Source: UBA9337 sp038331135
GTDB taxonomy: Bacteria; Patescibacteriota; Minisyncoccia; Moranbacterales; UBA9337
Reading direction: 5' to 3'
Assembly (NCBI GenBank): GCA_038331135.1
Contig: JBBQOS010000001.1
Span: forward strand, 1-64,000
DNA: 64,000 nt
Shown here piece after piece: positions 60,430-64,000 of this stretch. Both the position numbers and the translations under genes were made by a program. The notes under the pieces are model-generated. The model did no database searches, was not told where the DNA came from, and saw only the letters and a program-made list of their open reading frames with translations. Position 1 is the first letter of the stretch, and every line of letters starts with the position of its first letter.

Positions 60430-60879
60430 CTATTTCTTAAGCTTATCACCTACTTGGATCTCGCATCGACTTGCATCATTAGCGTTTAATTCTAAAACTT
60501 TATCTGATTTTTCGTTAGAATCATAAACGTTCTTAGATTGATGATTAACATTTTGAATAATATCGACAACTTTATTATCGCGCAACCAAATTATATCTAT
60601 CGGAAAGCGCATATCTTTCATCCAAAAAAAATAATCACCCTCTTTGTCAAATACAAATAGCATTCCACAGTCATTGCAAAGAGTGTCTCGACCGGCGAGA
60701 CCTTTTTTTCTATCATCTTCACCACTAACTGCCTCTATATTAAAAACGCAATTTCCAAGAGAAGCTCGCCTCCCATTACTATCATAAATACTGTTTTTAT
60801 TTTTCAGGTATAAAAATATTCCTAATGCCAAAAGAACCGCCAATAAAATCAACATAGCCAAAATTTTATTTTTTTTCAT
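60430..60879 (-). CDS. DUF192 family exported protein
   Basis: 149 residues. An N-terminal hydrophobic anchor (about 5-25) is followed by the DUF192 domain: KKGLAGRDTLCNDCGMLFVF and FFWMKDMRFPIDIIWL, ending in the conserved ELNAND-type turn. Function is not established. The start overlaps the end of the MraY-like gene by 14 bases, so they are coupled. Confidence 0.87.
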   Translation of the reverse strand: MKKNKILAMLILLAVLLALGIFLYLKNKNSIYDSNGRRASLGNCVFNIEAVSGEDDRKKGLAGRDTLCNDCGMLFVFDKEGDYFFWMKDMRFPIDIIWLRDNKVVDIIQNVNHQSKNVYDSNEKSDKVLELNANDASRCEIQVGDKLKK

Positions 60880-61918
60880 ATATTTTTTTTGATATCAATT
60901 TTTCTTTTTTATTAATAAATCCATAAAAAAACAGCATTAAAAATAGCAAACAAAACATTATCAATACCTTTTCTAAACCTTTAGCGTTTAACGCCACAAT
61001 CGCCACCAAGATAGTAACTGAATAAAAAAATATATTTATCTGCCAATACGACCAACCTATTTTCATTAATTTATAGTGCAAGTGCTCTTGATCGGCAGCA
61101 AATATCGATTTTCTATCCAATAATCTTTTTAAAATCACCCAAAAAAAATCGATTAACGGAATAAATAGAATTAATAAAGTAGTGGCTATTTTTGTTCCGG
61201 CAAAAATAGATAATCCCGCCACAATAAATCCCACAAAAAAAATTCCACTACTCCCTACTATTATTTTAGCGGGTGGAAAATTAAATGTCAAAAATCCCAA
61301 AATCGATCCACTTAAAGCCATGGCAAGTATTCCAACGGGCGGTTGATTTACCTCAGGCTTTAAGGATAACAGAAATATGGCCAATACTCCAACCAAATAA
61401 ACCCCCATACTTAATCCATCCATTCCATCCAGCCAGTTCATGGAATTTATTAAAATTATGGACCAAATACTTGCCAGCAGAATTACTATTAAAATTTTTA
61501 ACGCATTATCAAGTAAGATAACATCGCCTAATGGATTTGATATAGAATATATCTTAACTCCGCAAATAAAAATCAAAACTACGGACAGTGTTTGAAAGAA
61601 TAGTTGTTTTTTCCAGCTGACTTCTTTAAGATCATCCCAAAATCCCACTGCAAAAATTATCAAGCTACCCAATAAGATACCTCCAATATCCTGAGTTATC
61701 ACCAAATTTTTATCCAATAAAATAACACTCAAAAAAGAAACTGCAATGGCAATTCCTCCCCACCGAGATATGTTTTTGCTATGAATATGACGGTTTTCTT
61801 TCCTATTTTTTTCTCTACCTAAAAAAAATTTACCTGTAATATATTTGATAACAAAAATTAAAACTACGCTTGTGCTAAAAGCGAAAATAAAAGGAAATAA
61901 ATATAGATTTAAATTCAT
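60866..61918 (-). CDS. MraY/WecA-type phospho-sugar transferase
   Basis: 350 residues with about ten membrane helices. Family residues are DDLKEVSWKKQLFFQ near 92, the catalytic NSMNWLDGMDGLSMG near 157 and DFFWVILKRLLDRKSIFAADQEHLHY near 250, of which FAADQEHLHY is the HIR/HxH-type C-terminal motif of the WecA/TagO branch. It moves a sugar phosphate onto undecaprenyl phosphate and so starts surface-polymer assembly. It follows a family-4 glycosyltransferase by 73 bases. Confidence 0.9.
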   Translation of the reverse strand: MNLNLYLFPFIFAFSTSVVLIFVIKYITGKFFLGREKNRKENRHIHSKNISRWGGIAIAVSFLSVILLDKNLVITQDIGGILLGSLIIFAVGFWDDLKEVSWKKQLFFQTLSVVLIFICGVKIYSISNPLGDVILLDNALKILIVILLASIWSIILINSMNWLDGMDGLSMGVYLVGVLAIFLLSLKPEVNQPPVGILAMALSGSILGFLTFNFPPAKIIVGSSGIFFVGFIVAGLSIFAGTKIATTLLILFIPLIDFFWVILKRLLDRKSIFAADQEHLHYKLMKIGWSYWQINIFFYSVTILVAIVALNAKGLEKVLIMFCLLFLMLFFYGFINKKEKLISKKIYEKK

Positions 61919-61991
61919 ACTAGCAAATTAACACATCAACATTAAAACAAAATAACAATTTAGCAATCCAACTTCTTAACTAATCAACTGC

Positions 61992-63107
61992 TCAACTATT
62001 TAGCGCCTTAAACTTATCGTATTCTTCTTTAATATATTTTTTAATCTTTTCTTTAAAAATGTTTTTATTAAATTTTAATGCTTTGGATCTTATATAGTCA
62101 CCGTCAAATTCCAGCTTTAAAAATTCATTAACCGCTTTGATTACTGAAGTGGCTGTTTGCTTTTCAATAAAAATTCCCGTCTTGCCTTCTTCCAAGTTTT
62201 CTACTATATCTCCACCTCGATAAGCAATTAACGGACGTCCGGCAGCCATCGCTTCAATAGCCACAATCCCAAAATCCTCTTCTTGCGGAAAAACGAAAGC
62301 TCTACAATTGGCATAATATTTAGGAAGATGCACGTCATCCACTCGTCCCAAAAATTCTATATTATCCTTGGCAATTTTTTTCATTTTTTTTAGTTCCGGA
62401 CCTCGACCAATAATTTTAAGTGGCAACCCCAATTCATTAAAAGCTTCAATTACAATATCGTGTCTTTTGTATGTTATTAATCTACCTACGATTAAAAAAT
62501 AATCCTCCCTCTTAGCGGCGCCTTTTTCTATATAAAAATTTTCCACATTTACTGGGGGATTAATTACTATGGAATCTTTTTTATAATATTTTTTTATCCG
62601 CTTGGCGACAAAATTGGAATTAGCAATAAAATTATCCACACGAGTAGCGCTGACTGAATCCCAAATTCTAATGTAATTCATAAAAAATGGAACCATTTTT
62701 TTTATAAAAGATGGCAAACCAAAATCATCTGTATATTTCTGACAATCATCCCAAGCATAACGCATCGGAGTATGCATATAACAAATATGCAAAGTGTCGG
62801 GTGAAGTAATAATACCTTTGGCGTAGCTAGAAGAATCAGAAAGAACAATATCGTAAGACGAGAAATCAAATTGCTCGATTGCACTCGTCATCAAAAGCGG
62901 AAAAATCCTATGCCTTTTTCGAGCCAAGGGAAAATGTTGCAAAAAAGAAGTGTGAATTTTTTTGTCCGCAAAAACACCATGCATTAATTTTTTATCATAC
63001 ATAATAGTATAGATATGTGCCTCGGGAAAAATTTCTGTAAAACACTCAAGAACTCTTTCCGCTCCCCCGCATTGGACTAAATAATCATGGACTAAAGCAA
63101 TCTTCAT
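61992..63107 (-). CDS. Glycosyltransferase family 4
   Basis: 371 residues, GT-B fold. It begins KIALVHDYLVQCGGAERVLE, a common start in this family. The donor-binding half shows FLIVGRLITYKRHDIVIEAF near 205 and FPQEEDFGIVAIEAMAAGRP near 275 with the EX7E motif. It is next to the MraY/WecA-type transferase, so it may add the next sugar to the lipid-linked unit. Confidence 0.92.
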   Translation of the reverse strand: MKIALVHDYLVQCGGAERVLECFTEIFPEAHIYTIMYDKKLMHGVFADKKIHTSFLQHFPLARKRHRIFPLLMTSAIEQFDFSSYDIVLSDSSSYAKGIITSPDTLHICYMHTPMRYAWDDCQKYTDDFGLPSFIKKMVPFFMNYIRIWDSVSATRVDNFIANSNFVAKRIKKYYKKDSIVINPPVNVENFYIEKGAAKREDYFLIVGRLITYKRHDIVIEAFNELGLPLKIIGRGPELKKMKKIAKDNIEFLGRVDDVHLPKYYANCRAFVFPQEEDFGIVAIEAMAAGRPLIAYRGGDIVENLEEGKTGIFIEKQTATSVIKAVNEFLKLEFDGDYIRSKALKFNKNIFKEKIKKYIKEEYDKFKALNS

Positions 63108-63273
63108 AAAGCATTCACTTTAACATATTAACATTTTAGCAAGACAATTTCGTAATTTGCACAAATTTTTCAATTATGTCATCTCGACCTTATGGAGAGA
63201 TCTAAATAAGCGAATAAATTTAAAACACTAAACAATATATCATTAAAACAATTAAACCAAATTTCCTATCATA

Positions 63274-64000
63274 TTATTTGTAAATTTGTACCAGATTCGT
63301 ACTTTTGTAGTGGGTCAAATAAACATTTTCCAAAAGACACGCCACTGTCACTGGTCCCACTCCTCCTGGAACTGGAGAGATAAATGCATTAGTATTTTCA
63401 AATGATTTAGTGTCGACATCCCCCACGGTTTTTCCATCAACTTTATTTATCCCACCATCAATTATAATTACATCATCCTTGATCATACTGCTATTTAATA
63501 AGTTGGGTACTCCACAGGCCACTACAACGATATCAGCTTCTCTTAAAATATTTTTATTTTCATCAATTTTATCAGCCATAAAATACTGGGATTTTATTTT
63601 TATTTTTCGAAAATATTCTTGCATCACTAGTCCGAAATCATCTGATTTACAAATAATTATCGCTTTACTACATTTAAATAATTTCGATCCATTAAATTTA
63701 CGAACGACAGTCTCCTCTCCATCTTTGTACTCAAGGGGGGAGATGTTCAGCAAGACAGAGGGGGTTTCATTTTCTATTTCCAAATCCATCAATACGCTTT
63801 CCACCATTTTAATAATCGCCTTGGGAAAAACAGGAAAAAGAGTTGCTTGATTTTTTGAAAAACACTTTTGATTCTCATCACAAAAACCATCCACATCTTT
63901 TTTAGGCGAAATAGCATTAATAATTTTATTCTTATCTAAACCATCAGGCAGTGGCAGTTGCACAATCACTCCGTCAATATTGTTATCATCATTTATTTCT
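63274..64000 (-). CDS. folD: FolD-like methylene-tetrahydrofolate dehydrogenase/cyclohydrolase, divergent, cut by window edge
   Basis: The frame is open through 64000; upstream of the GTG at 63969 it reads NDDNNIDGV before IVQLPLPDGLDK, so the N-terminus lies outside. Family blocks are VQLPLP, KDVDGF, ADIVVVACGVPNLL, IIDGGIN and the terminal SPVPGGVGPVTVACLLENV. The middle is unusual: the PCTP loop is missing and the cofactor motif (normally GRSxIVGxP) reads ICKSDDFG. The enzyme may have altered cofactor use or activity. Confidence 0.85.
   Translation of the reverse strand, partial: EINDDNNIDGVIVQLPLPDGLDKNKIINAISPKKDVDGFCDENQKCFSKNQATLFPVFPKAIIKMVESVLMDLEIENETPSVLLNISPLEYKDGEETVVRKFNGSKLFKCSKAIIICKSDDFGLVMQEYFRKIKIKSQYFMADKIDENKNILREADIVVVACGVPNLLNSSMIKDDVIIIDGGINKVDGKTVGDVDTKSFENTNAFISPVPGGVGPVTVACLLENVYLTHYKSTNLVQIYK

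Overview
The window reads as a chromosomal segment of a low-GC bacterium of the Candidate Phyla Radiation (Patescibacteria), most likely in or near the Parcubacteria group (a Moranbacteria-like lineage is a guess). This rests on AT-rich compact gene packing, many starts without a clear Shine-Dalgarno sequence, a set of short or trimmed core genes (a 776-residue SMC without a hinge, a Rel without an ACT domain), small membrane and secreted proteins of unknown role, an RNHCP protein, and a type IV pilus locus. UGA is a stop codon here: the rel gene ends in TGA, and prfB keeps the programmed +1 frameshift at an in-frame TGA.

Layout. 1-72: the first 24 codons of a Cas12a gene run off the left edge. 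0.4-7.6 kb: dprA, topA, rel and parAB. 7.6-12.2 kb: a GIY-YIG protein, tRNA-Leu, two membrane proteins (one of 55 residues), a histidine kinase and a response regulator. 12.2-21.9 kb: smc, rnc, nusB, rpmF, prfB, two exported proteins, prfA and prmC. 22-31.5 kb: a DsbA-like protein, a cold-shock protein, envelope glycosyltransferases, a divergent Nudix protein, frr and a beta-propeller lipoprotein. 31.5-32.7 kb: strong hairpins and tRNA genes (Lys, His, and an Arg gene lying inside the anticodon loop of another tRNA-like gene).

32.7-38.4 kb is the standout. It is a cassette of visibly higher G+C, bounded by a roughly 265-bp imperfect inverted repeat. The repeat is not only a boundary: each copy carries the same leader, leader hairpin, ribosome-binding site and first codons. 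One copy drives trpS rightwards, the other drives a YbaK-type aminoacyl-tRNA deacylase and a methyltransferase-like protein leftwards. Between them lies a T-box leader followed by a Leu/Phe/Val/Trp-type amino acid dehydrogenase and a class I aminotransferase. tRNA charging, tRNA editing, amino acid / 2-keto acid interconversion and tRNA-sensing regulation are therefore packed in one unit; its substrate is not established.

38.6-45.3 kb: a type IV pilus operon (three pilin-like proteins, PilM, PilN, PilO and a small membrane protein) and a response regulator. 45.4-55.6 kb: aspS, a HAD phosphatase, dxs, an Nramp-related transporter with an added DNA-binding-like N-terminus, a nucleotidyltransferase and uvrA. 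56-64 kb: a membrane-anchored protein, a cytidylyltransferase-AlkD fusion, a second histidine kinase, small proteins, a MraY/WecA-type transferase, a glycosyltransferase and a divergent folD running off the right edge.

The pieces suggest an organism that takes up DNA (dprA, pilus), defends itself (Cas12a), builds surface polysaccharide and has acquired an amino acid / tRNA cassette by transfer. No rRNA, transposase or CRISPR array was seen.
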